NCBI GenBank assembly: GCA_021029095.1
Contig: JAJOHG010000093.1
Coordinates: 1 to 64,000, forward strand
Reading direction: 5' to 3'
DNA: 64,000 bases
From: Phellopilus nigrolimitatus
Lineage: Eukaryota > Basidiomycota > Agaricomycetes > Hymenochaetales > Hymenochaetaceae
In this document: positions 9,655 through 21,400 of the stretch, piece by piece
How positions within the stretch are numbered: the first letter of the stretch is position 1
Layout of the letters: each line of letters opens with the position of its first letter
Notes under the pieces: generated by a model
The model's input: the letters and a program-made list of their open reading frames with translations, nothing else
What the model was told of the DNA's origin: nothing
Databases searched by the model: none
Position numbers and translations under genes: made by a program

Positions 9655-11860
9655 AGTTGCAATCGTGCAAGAGCTGTCTCTGCCCGTGGCACCTGTTGCT
9701 AATACCCGGCCACTCTACGCATGTACTATCCTGTATATCGTCCCACTGACCGCTGTGAAAACGCAAAGTAACGCTGAGAAAACGTGCGCCTGCAAGTTGG
9801 GAATATGCACACGTTCTCAGCATCTGCGTAGACGATTGAGGTCAGCTGCTAATCGGCGCACGATTCACGAAACATATTCTCGGTACCTTGGCGATAACCG
9901 GAGTAATCAACACAGAGGTTGTGACGAGCATGGCTCTGCAGTATGCATACGCAAAGCGGAATTCTCAAGCGAGAAGGTTAAAATCCAGCAAAATGCCTAA
10001 GCAATACAAACCATTCGTGCATGCTAAACAACTTTGTGCCCGCGAGACCAATGCAAATAACGCTAGTGTGTTTATGCACAAGTGAAGCAAAGCACTCGAC
10101 TTTGCAAAATTCGGTAATCGTCTATGAGATTACAGTTAACCTGCAGAAAGCGACCGCGAAGGGCTGCGCCGGCACCGGCTATGTCCGGCTACTCTGCTAA
10201 TCCAGATTGCCGGAACTTGGCCAAACAACTCTTTCTTAGCTTATCATTATGCTCGAGGCTCGACGGCACAACGTGCAGGCAAGGAAAGGGACATCTGACC
10301 TTCTCTGCTTGTCCAACAATTTCAAGAATCAGAATCTTCTTGGCAACAAGCACGGTTTGACGTTTGATCAGTAATCAAATTTGAACGTCCAGGCATTGCC
10401 GGAGCTTTTGAATCGAAGGATAGGACGAGGGAGTCACGAAACTGCATTCCTGGCCTTTGCACACGAGAACGACCGCGCCCACGTCATCCTGGCAGTGGAA
10501 CATAGATATGCATAGGTCGATATGCCGTGAGCGCGGGCGGAAAGCTCGCAGTTGGGAAGCTAGGCAAATAATAAATAGTACACAGATAGCAATAAGATCG
10601 TGAGCAGGCAAAAAGTAAAGAAGTATGGACTAACTTGATTTTGAAGCTTCGCCCATCGTTACGGTGTTTAGGCCACATGTTGAGGATGATGTAAGCATGG
10701 CGATGATCACATCTTCACAGCGACCACGAATTCTCGCTCGGCTTTTTCTTTTTCTATCCCACAATGAAGACAAGGCAAAACGTGAGCTCGTTGTGTGCGC
10801 CGTCGACGCATCATCTTCAGCGTCCTGTTGTCGGCTCAGCGAAATGAACTCGTCTTTCTGGATCGGGCTCAACGGCGGCAGCGACCAGCCGATTGAACCT
10901 GTGCGTTCTATTCCGAAGATGCTTCAAGTTCAACAACCATGATGAAGATTCACGAAATACTCGATCTGCAAACGCCGAAATGTGCCTGGAGGAGTGTTGG
11001 GCACAAAGGAGCTACGAAAGTGGAAAGATGGTCTACTGGCATTACACTTTGTGGGTTTTAAACTGTCCTCCTTACCTATGACTTCTGAACGAACGTGTCT
11101 ACAGTCTATTTAGCTTAATATCTCTACTTGCTGTTAATAATCCCTTCGATATAATGCATGCTTTCATTTGAAGTTGATGACGACGCTGTCAGCACACAGA
11201 CAAACTCCGACCTCCACTGTCGGCTCATCGTAAGCCTCCTTTTCGCGTGCCGACCCTTCCTTTATTGCGACCAATCCTCAGACAATGTCGGCGCAGCATG
11301 CAGTATACTCCTCGAAGGCATCGCACGGGCCTTGAATATTGGAGTACGCAGTGAAAGTCCTTCTGCGTCTCACTGCCTATTCGAGGAACATTTTATAAGC
11401 CAAGCAATACAATTAGTGGACTCTTATGATGGTGTGTGCGTAATTCTGGAGTTAGGTTCGCGTCGGCGCATATTATACTCGGCGCTATGCACTAGACTTC
11501 ACAGTTGGGCCTGTTACAAGTACGTGATCTGATCGTTAGTCTGTCGTCGAAATTCAGTTAAACTCACTTTCTAATTTCGATGTCTGACCTTGGATTCGCA
11601 CAACTGGATTCTGTAGAATCAATGATGCCTTCGACATATGTATGAGTTTCGGATCTCGATGTCACTCGGTTCCAACCTGGACCTCGAAGCATACTCTGCG
11701 AGATGTGTTATCTTTATCAACGTCGTGCAACTATGATTGTGAGTCATCAAGAAAAACAAGGATACAGAGCCAAATGTACAACTGACAAAGAAAACTTGCG
11801 ATTCGGTAAGTCGCTGACATCCTAAACAATGCTCGTCCATTTTACAGAAAAGCTGCAGAG
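9655..11860. other. Non-coding remainder of duplicated block A plus intergenic sequence
   Basis: About 9655-10190 and again about 10410-10490 match, with 70-80 percent similarity by eye, the sequence that lies beyond copy C (28784-29290, 29440-29520). Shared strings include gtgacgagcatggctctgca-type text, accaatgcaa and tttgcacacgagaa. The conserved stretch has no open frame preserved between copies, so it appears duplicated as DNA, not as a second gene. 10500-11860 has no recognisable gene; the plus-strand frame at 11158-11532 is unassigned. Confidence 0.45.
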
Positions 11861-11876
11861 CGGCAGTATTTGTCAG

Positions 11877-13005
11877 CTATTCGAACCAGAACGTTTCTGT
11901 CACTAAATCATCAAGCTGGACGCTCTGGCCAGCGCTGCGGCTTCCGTTCGACGCCATTGCCGCTTCGCTCCATATATCGCGCTCGGGTACGTGGACGAAC
12001 TCCAAGTAAGAGCTGACATTATCATAGACGCCTTCTGATATCAGCAATAACACCAGGTATCCACGTGAGAGAATCGCGTTTATAATGAATGTCGAGAAAG
12101 ACTGAACAATGCGCTCAGTAAAACTTCTCAAAAAGGAGATAGGAAAACCTCAGGCTTCGGGCAATGTACTCACGGTAAACACGCATGCGACTCTACGGTT
12201 TTCCCAGTCAATGAGGACGATGCGCCTTCCCCGGGTCGCGAACAGCAGGGCACACTGAGCGTACCAGAAGACATGGGTGAAGCGGGCTGCGCTCTCGTCG
12301 TGCGCGAAGAACAACTCTTGGCTGTATACCAGTTCGGCTTCCCATTGGCCATGGCGGTCTGCGGCGCTGAGGTACAAGACTTCCACGTATTCTGTCGAGG
12401 ATCATGTATCAGCACAACTGGGTTGTAGTCGAGAACGGATTAACGGGAAATGGAGGAATGGAGGAAGGAAGGAAGACGGACTATTGAGGGCTTACCAGTT
12501 TCATATGCATCCGCTAAAGTAATCACCAGAATCGCACTTTCGCCTCCGGCCGCGTCTTCCACACCGATGTCAATAACATCGACAGGCCCATTCGGATATC
12601 CACGCGCAGGCGGATGATACTCCCAGCAAATGTGTCGTGCTCGCATGTCAAGAAGAATTACACGACTGTTGTTATCGGCAATGAGGAACGTGTATCTCCG
12701 TCCTTCGTCTTGACCGATGTCTAGGTCTTGCTCCAAACCGCCATTGACAGGCCCTGGCTGGACTAATTGATCGTGAGACATCTTGAGGATACGTTGAGCC
12801 AGCGAAGCTTGCAGGTACTGTCCCTCGATGAAGCGGGTGAGCTGTAGAGCGGCTCTGACTGCTGGAAACCTCTTCAAGAGAACCCGATGATGTTTTAATA
12901 AGAAGGGAGATAATTGTAAGGCGGGGAGGGAAGGAAGAAAAAGGTGAAAACTGACGTCGTGTTATGCTCGCCGTGGATGTCGGCGTACGTTGTCGTGCTC
13001 AGCCG
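11877..13005 (-). CDS. Unrecognised multi-exon protein, possibly an F-box/WD-like C-terminal half
   Basis: Minus-strand coding text runs through several exons. A leading piece (about 13005-12960: LIHNLRLSTTTYADIHGEHN) is followed by a main exon (about 12877-12500) with ALQLTRFIEGQYLQASLAQR, YTFLIADNNSRVILLDMRAR and WEYHPP. A GT donor sits after TLADAYET. After an acceptor near 12390 comes YVEVLYLSAADRHGQWEAEL, then CALLFATRGRRIVLIDWENR and VACVFT. The last piece ends LDDLVTETFWFE before a stop at 11877. The repeated pattern of a hydrophobic strand ending in D with a Trp resembles the beta-strand repeats of agaricomycete F-box proteins, but no F-box is seen. The join near 12130-12150 is not clean, so this may be decaying. 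No function is assigned. Confidence 0.4.
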
Positions 13006-14162
13006 TAGATTATGTATAAGAGTATGCGCGACACAGTCGTTCAGGGAAAGACAAGAAAGGGAATCGAATCGAGGAGTGACAAGACGTTGCTAGGCATGTG
13101 TAAGGGAAGTGAAAAAAGAAGTCGGGGTGAAGGTGGAGATTAACGTTCAGTGGCGAGGAGCTATGACAGATCATAATGTTCATGGAGTTTGGTTGGACGC
13201 GCTCAGGATAGAACAAGTGGGGAATGAGAATCTAGATCGAACGTGGACGTTCCGTCGTGGAAGTTACGTGCACTCAATAGAGCAATGAGGGCGGCGACAG
13301 CGAGAGATCGAGTTCTAGTAGTTCTGATGCATCTTATAGAATGCGGAGAGAGGAGGATTATATTAGGTTTGAAATTTTTCGTAACGTACGCGAATTTAAT
13401 CCCTGCATCGTGCCTTGACTCCTCGGCGAGCCTGGTCCGTGGGGTTTACGATCATCGCGAGGGCGGAATTTATTTCAGAAGGTCATCTCTCGTTCAGGAT
13501 ACTTCTGCGCCCTATCGCATTTCGGAGACGAGGGACCGATGTACAGTATGAGTCTATAAACGAGGCGGCAGAATTAATAATTATACTCGCCTTTGGCAGT
13601 CACCGGGTAGAGACCGGATTTGGAAAGTTATGCGGCAAGCAGGGTAAATTATACGAGTCTGTCGTCGATAGGCAGTTATTTGGGCTTCCTTAGAAGCTAG
13701 CGCTCGACGTTGGTTCTCGGATGCGGTGCTCAAGTCGCTTCACACGCGGCTCGTTGTCATTCGGGGGTTCCCGAATTCTTGTTTTTCTGAAGCTGCTCTT
13801 CGACCTTTACGAATTTACTTCACTCGTCTGGTCTGTATTGATACTAGCAGATTCAGCTAAGTTGGAATGGCCGGCCGTTGAAACTTTTGATAAGAAGGAA
13901 CGGAACGAGGCACAGATGGGAGAACGCCACGCCACGTCTCCGTGCGGAGTGTTATGGTCCATGTATGTACGTTACAAGATTCTTAGACCCCACTACCTTC
14001 TCTTTTCCTGGTTTCCAGAAGTTCTATGAGTCCATCAGAAAGAAAGAAGAAACCCTTACATTCTCCTTTATTCAGCCCCAGTCCCAGTCACGTCCGTGCC
14101 CGATGAATACTGCCATCTTTCTTGTTTCATCCTGAGCGTCCAATTAGATTCTATGATCCCCT
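13006..14162. other. Intergenic sequence
   Basis: I see no convincing gene. Short plus-strand frames (13243-13551, 13721-14029) have no recognisable motifs, poor coding character and no consistent splice structure. Confidence 0.4.
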
Positions 14163-14359
14163 TGTTGGAATTTGTGCGAACCCTCAAAAACTGTTTCAGG
14201 GTAACGGACATATCGGGTAGATTAGTAAGCACGTAGCATATAGACTGACGGTCTGTATTTTGCAATCTATCGCGTTTGCCCACGGCCCACCACCGCCAAC
14301 GGGACAAACGGAACCCACTGTGCGCGACTGATGGCGACCTCGCCCCTCGTATTTCAACA
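14163..14359 (+). mobile_element. Solo LTR (197 bp) of the TRIM family, TSD CCCCT
   Basis: The sequence begins TGTTGGAATTT and ends ATTTCAACA, is exactly 197 bp, and matches (in reverse orientation) the two LTRs of the complete element at 29532-30398. It is flanked on both sides by the same five bases CCCCT (14158-14162 and 14360-14364), a perfect target-site duplication. This is what remains when the two LTRs of an inserted element recombine and the interior is lost. It is more diverged from the 29.5-kb LTRs than those are from each other, for example in a short segment near 14226-14260. Confidence 0.93.
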
Positions 14360-15264
14360 CCCCTATTATGATCCGCATTTATAAAGTGCTTCGAGGCAGA
14401 CCGTGGGTCCCCGCCCTTCCTGCTTTGGCACCCAGTGTATTTACTTACTGCGTTCAAACGCTAAACTACATTCTCCCCTGCTTCTCGCTTCTTTTCACCC
14501 TTTCTTTGTCCAATTTTCTCCGTCAATGCTAACTTCCTCGCCTCCGCTCTAAATACATTCCAGGTCTTTGTATATGCTTTACCCTACACACGATGATAAA
14601 AAGACATACCGCTATGTTGATGTTCATAATTTCATTTCTTTCGGGGATTGTCTCTTCATCAGCATAAGACGCCCGAGTTAATCATACCTTTAGCAGTTAA
14701 GTTGCAGCTGTCTTCAAATAAGCTCATCAGCACCCACTGCTCGTCGAATTACCAATAACGTCGGCCCCTCGTCTTATGTCAAATCAAACAACAATGACGC
14801 CAACACGTATCTCGTCGTCCCAACGCTCGTCACTAGCTTACAATTGCCCGTCCCAGCTCATATAGTTCTGCGCGAGCCGGCTGTTGACAATTCGCGCCAA
14901 GACAACGATCACAATTAACATTGTGACGTCAGCATGCCGGCCGACGCAATAGCTCAGACAATGACAGGTAAGTACAGTATTATATATATATGCGTATTAT
15001 GCCCTTACGTGTTTTCAGGCTTTTTCTCACTCAACATGGCGTTATCGACGTAGGACTACGCGCTCTTGATCATGCTGCCTAGTCTTCTGCAGTTCCTGGA
15101 GGTGCGCGGCGCTGCTATGTTTTCTCATGAGCATTGTTTCCCGGTGGTGCACAAAGTTTAACTTGCGCTTCGGAACAAATAGCGGCAGTGTGGATATAAT
15201 TTGGAAGTCCAGGTGAAGGGATAGTATGCAAAGCAAGAACTGAAAAGGCAAGACTCGTAGTTCT
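14360..15264. other. Intergenic sequence downstream of the O-fucosyltransferase-like gene
   Basis: No gene or repeat is recognised. A short TA-rich run (tatatatata near 14983) is the only notable feature. The part next to 15264 must carry the 3' end of the minus-strand gene. Confidence 0.4.
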
Positions 15265-17127
15265 TCACCAAAATCGGCTGCTTAAGGGATCCATTTCCTT
15301 TGCCATCCGCAGCATGACGATATTCGATGACAGGCTCGAGAACTGTGCGGAACATAAGAAACGTAAGATTGTCAGTTTTAGAACGAATAGATATATAAAC
15401 AAAGAACAAATGAAGAGGAGACGTACACCGTTCCCGACAAACACTTCCGCCCGTTCCGCGATGGCCATGTCGATTGCCATCGCGACATACTTCTGCTCGC
15501 CATCCACTTGTATGTCGAGGCTACTCTTCACATCTTCCCATCCGTCCTTCACCAGCTCCTCCCTCAAGGAATCGACCCAGCCCGGCCACCCGTTCGTCAA
15601 GACGTACACGCGTTTCAGTTCGCCTTCACCCTCAGGATACGTCTTGCGCACCTCAGCGAGCCTGGTGACTATATCGGAGATAGACGGCCAGCAATGCTGC
15701 ATATAGTAGTCTGTTCGGCCGGTGAGTGTCGTCAGAGACGAGAACGGTGGGGGTTCAAAATGGTCCGGTAAAGAGTCGAATTGGTTGAAGCCCATGTATG
15801 TGGCACCCCATTGCGCGAGGCGAGGGCAGTGACGAGCATAGTCGCCGCGCCGGAGGTGTACAGCGACAAGATCGCGCAACGGCGCGGCGCGGGCACTCAC
15901 CAGGTCTAAGTCTATACCCGTGTTAGAAATTGACGGCGAGGCCGGCGATGACGTGAACAGTGCGAGGTTGCGTGCAACGCCGGCGGTGACGAGTGGCGAC
16001 CAGGCAAAGTCTTTGACGATGGGCGACTGGGATAGGGATGGCCAAAGGGAGAGGATGCGCGTGGAGCCGAATAGACTATGCAGTGCGTCAACTTTACTGA
16101 TTTAAAGAGAATGCGAGCGCACTTACAACCAGCTAAACACAGGAGGATCGTTTGCCACCTCGACGCACCCGGCAGGCGTGCCTCGTAGCTTCTCCGTCCA
16201 CCACACCAACAGATCATCCCCCTCCTCCAGCGCCGGAGCATCCTTCGAACTAATCCTGACACGCTTCTCAGGCGGGCAGACTCGTTCCCAGAACTCCGCG
16301 CTGACAGCGCGCGGCGCACGCATCGGCGCGCCAGCACTTGGACCAGATATGAAAGCGTTAAGCGGGATGCGCGAGGGCCGTAGCGCGAAATCGTAGAGCG
16401 TGAAGGGAAGCGGGGAGTGTGACCAGGTATATTCTTCGAAGACATAGGACCGGTTGGCAAGGTAGGCGAGGTGCGACATGAGAATTCTGTAAGAGCCAAA
16501 GTCAGTGCCTTCGTAAAGATGAAAGTGACTCTTAAAAGGCGTTATGCATTATTTCATAGGCTAAGGATGTTCATCATTGAGATCTTTATCAAGCCCGGAA
16601 CGGTGGGCTCACTTTAAGACACCAGCAAAGCACTCGGCGCGATGTCCGTCTTCCCCGTCTCGACCTCGACAAACCTCTTCAACCCAGCACAGGAAGCGAA
16701 AGTAAAATACTCACATCTCTTGCATTACATTATTCAGCCCATGTCCCCATAGATGCTCCGGGAACCTTAGGTACATCCCGTTCTCGCCCTCGGGGAATGG
16801 CAGCGACAGGTTGTGCTGCGGGAGGCGCTTCTCAAATTGGCGCACGCTGTCATAGCTCGGCGGGACACCCGACCAGAGGATTCCAAGCACCAGAAGTACA
16901 GGTAATAGAAGGACGAAGAAGATGAGCCTCCTGAGGGTTACAAGATGGAAGCACGCAAAGATGTACGCGCGCAACGCGCGAGGACCGTACGGATGGCGAC
17001 GTCGAGGACTGTTGTTGACTTTAGGTAAGGCATGTTGCTCATCGTCGGCATCAAGGAGTTCGTAGTGATCGTCCGAGCGTCGCTGAGAAGAAAACAGGCG
17101 TCGCGCGACGCCCTGCCATGAGCTCAT
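15265..17127 (-). CDS. O-fucosyltransferase-like type II membrane glycosyltransferase, 499 aa
   Basis: Four exons join without frame breaks: 17127-16715, 16486-16127, 16075-15427 and 15342-15265, all with GT-AG introns, giving 499 residues. The N-terminus is basic and cytosolic, followed by a single hydrophobic segment at about residues 67-85 (LIFFVLLLPVLLVLGILW), the layout of a Golgi or ER type II enzyme. The luminal part carries NNVMQEIILMSHLAYLANRS (about 133-152) and, at about 330-337, HLRRGDY. This is the HxRR-type motif I shared by GDP-fucose-dependent fucosyltransferases. WGATYMGFNQF follows, as does a nucleotide-sugar-domain-like VYVLTNGW. The C-terminal FVGNGFSSLSSNIVMLR fits motif III of that superfamily. 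Acceptor and linkage are not deducible. Start chosen at ATG 17127. The gene looks intact and is divergent from the PARP-finger gene, with start codons about 245 bp apart. Confidence 0.8.
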
Positions 17128-17371
17128 CGAGGCAGGAAGCGTACACCTCGTCGGAGAGACCAAGCTGGCTTATGTCATGCACGGTAACTCGATAAGTGGG
17201 AAATATATACGTAAATGAATTATGTTCTCTTTTCATTTTCCCACGATTATAAACTGAAAGTTCAACCGGCAAAGACACAGTCGCCATCGCGTCTGTTGTC
17301 TCCAACATCCACGTCACTTTCGCTTTTTTTCAGACAACCTCGAATTCAGGATCTAAGGACCTCAGAAAGCG
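17128..17371. promoter_or_regulatory. Shared divergent promoter region
   Basis: These 244 bp separate the ATG of the minus-strand O-fucosyltransferase-like gene from the ATG of the plus-strand PARP-finger gene, so they must hold both 5' ends. AT-rich text (aatatatacgtaaatgaatt near 17202) lies in the middle. No specific factor site is claimed. Confidence 0.5.
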
Positions 17372-18908
17372 ATGTCAGACGTAGAAAGCGGGGGAAAGAA
17401 AAGCGGGTATCGTCTTGAAATATCCCCATCGGCGCGAGCAAAATGCAAAGGTTTGTTTCTGTGTTTGGCCAACGACATCAAAGGCGCGCGACGCTCACGC
17501 CCATCTTTCTTGTCCCAGGTCCCAAACCATGTGCAGGTAAGCGCAAGCCTGTGCGGCGCGTAAAACACGCGTGAAGTATTCGGCTTATCGACCCGTTCGT
17601 CAATAGGCACAACCATTAAGAAGGGTGAATTGCGTTTCGGATCGATCGTTGATTTTCGTGGAAACACGTCGTTGTACGTGATAATACCTTTATCGTAGTA
17701 CCCAAAGCAGCTGAACAATTATCTGAACAGCGTCTGGCGCCACTGGGGTTGTGTCACAGAGCGCATCATCACAAACATGAAGAATGCGTTTGACAACGCG
17801 ACCGACCTCGACGGCTTCGACGAACTTCCCGAAAATGACCAAGAACGTGTTACGAAAGCATGGGAGGATGGCCACGTTGCGGAAGAGGACATCCCCGAGT
17901 CTGCGCGCAAGCCCGAGGGAGAAGGCGACGGTGACGAGGAGGATGAGAAAGAGGATGGGAAGAAGAAGAAAGCTACTGCTAAGAAGGCTCCGGCGAAAAA
18001 GCGGGCTCAGGTATTTTGGAAAACATGGTCGGCGAGCTATCTTGCTGACACATGACGCAGAAGATTAACGACGATGACGGCGAGGAGGAGGAGGGTGAGG
18101 AAGAAAAACCAAAGAAGAAGGCGGCTCCTCGCAAGCGTGCCAAGGTTTGACTTTCATTTTTTCGCTCCTCGTTTTCTCTTTAGCTCAACTCTTTACAGAA
18201 GGTTAATGACGTTGCTGAAGATGACAGCGACGGTGACGCAGAGGAAAAGCCGAAGAAGAAGGCTGCTCCGCGCAAGCGTGTCAAGGTCCGTCCTGTGAAC
18301 GCTCCCATTATTCCATCATCTTACCCGTGTCCCACGGCTCGTAGAAAACTGAAGATGATGACGGGGAGGCTAAGAAACCCGCTAAACGTGTTCGCAAGAA
18401 GGCGAAGGTATGTCTCAGCTCAGCTTATTGTCATAATGTCTGTCTCAGTCATAAAACTCTTCAAGGTCGAGGATGATGATGAAGTGGAAGAAAAACCCAC
18501 GAAGAGGCGCACCGTGACGAAGAAGGCCTCGAAAGCAAAAGCAAAGAAGGTGCGCCATGCCGCCGTGTAATGCATCTTTACCCTTGCTCACCTGGATTCG
18601 TCTATTTGCAGCCGGTTTCAGACGAGGAATCTGGTGAGGACTTTGGTGCGGACTTGAACCAAATTTCTGGCGGCGAAGAGGACGACGAAGAGCTGGAAGA
18701 GCAAGAGAAAGGCAAAAAGCGCAAGGTACGCCCGTCGCACCTCAACTATCTAATATCTGACATACTTTGTTACTAGCGTGCCGCGCCGGGGTCGAAAGCG
18801 GCGTCGAAGACCAAGCCTGCGCCAAAGGCCAAACCCGCCGCCCGCTCGCAAGCGAAGAAGAGCAAGGAGGTTGTCGAGTCGGACGATGGCGGCGGCGACG
18901 ATGAGTAA
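17372..18908 (+). CDS. PARP-type zinc-finger protein with Lys/Glu-rich tail, 335 aa, 10 exons
   Basis: Ten exons join in frame: 17372-17450, 17519-17536, 17607-17673, 17731-18010, 18061-18144, 18199-18285, 18345-18407, 18466-18549, 18612-18725 and 18777-18908. Exon 2 is a micro-exon of 18 bp. The N-terminal 60 residues form a PARP-type zinc finger: GYRLEISPSARAKCKGPKPC, GELRFGSIVDF, VWRHWGCVT, with the C..C..H..C ligand pattern. This domain recognises DNA ends and nicks in PARP1 and DNA ligase III. Text DELPENDQERVTKAWEDGHV follows, as usual in fungal members. The rest is alternating acidic and basic repeats, with KPKKKAAPRKR present twice in neighbouring exons of near equal length (84 and 87 bp). 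These exons look duplicated. No PARP catalytic domain is present. A nuclear DNA-binding role is inferred. Confidence 0.85.
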
Positions 18909-19201
18909 GAATATCTCACGGGCCTTGTGCCTCTCACTCAAGTTATGCATTCCACTATGTTCCTGTTCCGACTCGTCCGTTCTTGTTCCTGCTCGTCTTT
19001 TCGATCATATGTACATGTTTTCCGCGATTGAAGCACATCTGCGAAACCTGCTATCTTTCATCCTGTATCTATCACTGCTGTACGAGATCGCTGCTTTGTG
19101 TCATGTGAACTTGCTTTGCTGTGTTTGAATGCGTTGAGATCCCCAGTTATGATTCCAATATATGTACATGTACATGTACATGTACAAACAGAACAAACAA
19201 A
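18909..19201. other. 3' flank with ACATGT microsatellite
   Basis: This is the downstream region of the PARP-finger gene. Near 19163-19184 there is a short run of the self-complementary hexamer acatgt (about three to four units). Nothing else is recognised. Confidence 0.5.
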
Positions 19202-21400
19202 ATGGCGTCAGTGAGTAACGGTCCGAAATCGTGTGAACCCGAATGGTAAGCATTAACGAGATGACATGTCTTGACAACGACCAGTCCCAAGCTCGGCAAT
19301 GACGCTCGACGTCGTGGAAGTTCGTTTTCTTTTTTGTTAGACTTCATAATCGAGTAATGTTTATGGCAGGTCGCTTCCGTCAGCCTCACTTATCTTATTC
19401 TTGGCGGGTTTATCGTCCTGGTGCGGCTTGTCTAATGTCTCTCATTTGTACGACACGATATTAACGTGACCGTATTATAATTGCAATAGTTTAGCATGAT
19501 CTCTTTACTTGTCAGAGAGAAGGTGCGAGCCCCAGTTATCATATTTTGTCTTTCTTCCACGCTGACGTTTGAGACGCACAGCTTTATATTGGAGAGATCG
19601 CCCTCGGTGCGGGATTTGGAGTGATAATTGGCCCACATTGTTCAGGGATATTTGATCCTCGCTCGTGGGGGTCGACGCCCGAGGAGCATAATAAAATCAC
19701 ACTTGAAGTCATGCGAGTTGTGCTCGCGACGGGTCTGTTCGCCATCGGCGTCGCCCTCCCGAAAGCTTACCTTTTCCATCATGCGCGTAGCTTATTGATT
19801 ATGGTCATACCTGCAATGGTATTCACATGGCTTGTTAGCACGGGTGATTGTCTGGCGTCCTTGATTCTGGCCGAAGAGGCTTCGCTGTATCCCGTAGCAA
19901 ACATTGTTGATTCTGTTTTTATCAGGGCTTATCCGCACGCTGTTCCCAACGCTTACATTCGTTTCGGCACTCGCCATATCCGCGTGGCTTACACCAACGG
20001 ATCCCGTCCTTGCGACTGCGATTATTCAAGGCAAATTTGCAGTCAAAACCGTACCGGTGCGTCTTCGTCTCATTCTCAGGTTCGAGTCGATTCATATATT
20101 TCTAAAGACAATTTGCAAACTGAACCGCGGCTGAACTAGCGCTGAATCCGCATCCAACGACTGCCTTGCTTATCCCTTTCTCTCAATTTCAATTTACCTG
20201 GCAGTCGAAAGCAGCGAAAATGTTGCTTTATGTAAATGGTTCCCCATCGGCTGGCTATGTGAGTACTGTGATATGTCTTTTCTATCGGGACTTAAGTTTC
20301 CGTGTGCAGATCAGGTCATCATGGGCACGGTCTTCGGTGCTGGTCTTGGTGTGTGATGAGAATTACTCAGATAACCGACCGACTCAGGACTTGATTGTTC
20401 CTATGATTCAGGCTTCGCCTTCTCTTTTCTCATGAAAATTGCCCACCACAAAGGACTGCTTGATCGCACAGTATCTTGCGTTTGCGATAATTATGATAGG
20501 TATCGCGAGCACAATCGGCACAGACGATTTGCTCGTTACATTTGCCGCAGTACTGAGTTCAGGTTTCCACTTCCCGTTGTCAACATGCTAAGGATCATTT
20601 CTACTTTCAGGAAGTGCCGTCTCCTGGCATAGCCTTTTCAACACACATGCGAATGATGAGATCTTCTCGTCCGTAATCGACCTCATACTGAATTGCGCGT
20701 GGTTCATCTACATCGGCACTTGGATGCCATTCGACAAATTTAACGCGCCAGAGCTCGGGATCACACCATGGCGGTTTTCCGTGCTCGTTCTCGCAATACT
20801 TGTGCTGCGCCGCATTCCGAGACTTGTCGCGCTGTACACGCTTATTCCCGACGTGTGGTTGACGCGAAGCGCTACTTTGTGGACATTTCGGTCAGTGATT
20901 GGCTCTCCGGCAACTGGATTCTTCAGCTTCTTTTTTCCACTCTAAAAAAAGCTTATCGTGAATGGAAGATGTACTCACAGTAAGGCTCTTTTTTTAGTTA
21001 CGGACACGTCCCTTGGGCGTCGGCGCTATCTTCGTCTCAACTATGGCCTTCACAAGACTTCCCGGACACCTGCGAGCCAGAATGAGCTCCTCGCGGCGAC
21101 TCTGCACCTAATCGTTTCTTTTGTCGTCTTATGCTCCGTTATAATCCGTGAGCTTCATGTTCTCAGGCCGAAGGTCACGCGTTGTCACTCTGACTCGCAA
21201 ATGACGTTTTGCGCCGACGTACAGATGGCCGATCGATTCCTGCTTACTGGTTCGGACGGAACCTACATTTGCATGTCATATCGCTTTTGTGGTTATGGTT
21301 TTGCAGATTGGTGTCACGCGATGAAGAACGCGTGCATCCTGGTCGGCTAAACTGGGAGACTCAATATATTCCAAGTCATTTGAGCCCTCAGTGCAGGAAA
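19202..21400 (+). pseudogene. Na+/H+ antiporter (NHA1/Sod2 family, CPA1) with several frameshifts
   Basis: The plus strand follows the fungal plasma-membrane Na+/H+ antiporter exon by exon: LILGGFIVL near 19390; IIGPHCSGIFDPRSWG and LEVMRVVLATGLFAIGVALP at 19625-19760; then after an intron LTFVSALAISAWLTPTDPVL with the TPTDP motif; SAESASNDCLAYPFLSISIY at about 20139-20198; QVIMGTVFGAG; LMKIAHHKGLLDR; IGIASTIGTDDLL; DEIFSSVIDLILN; IYIGTWMPFDKFNAPELGIT; REALLCGHFG; LGVGAIFVSTMAFTRLP; and NELLAATLHLIVSFVVLCS. Introns mostly keep GT-AG ends, so decay is fairly recent. However, about 13 bp are missing just after LLDR (20466), a one-base shift precedes REALLCGHF (about 20865), and another follows FTRLP (about 21060). 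No continuous antiporter can be made. Confidence 0.8.
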
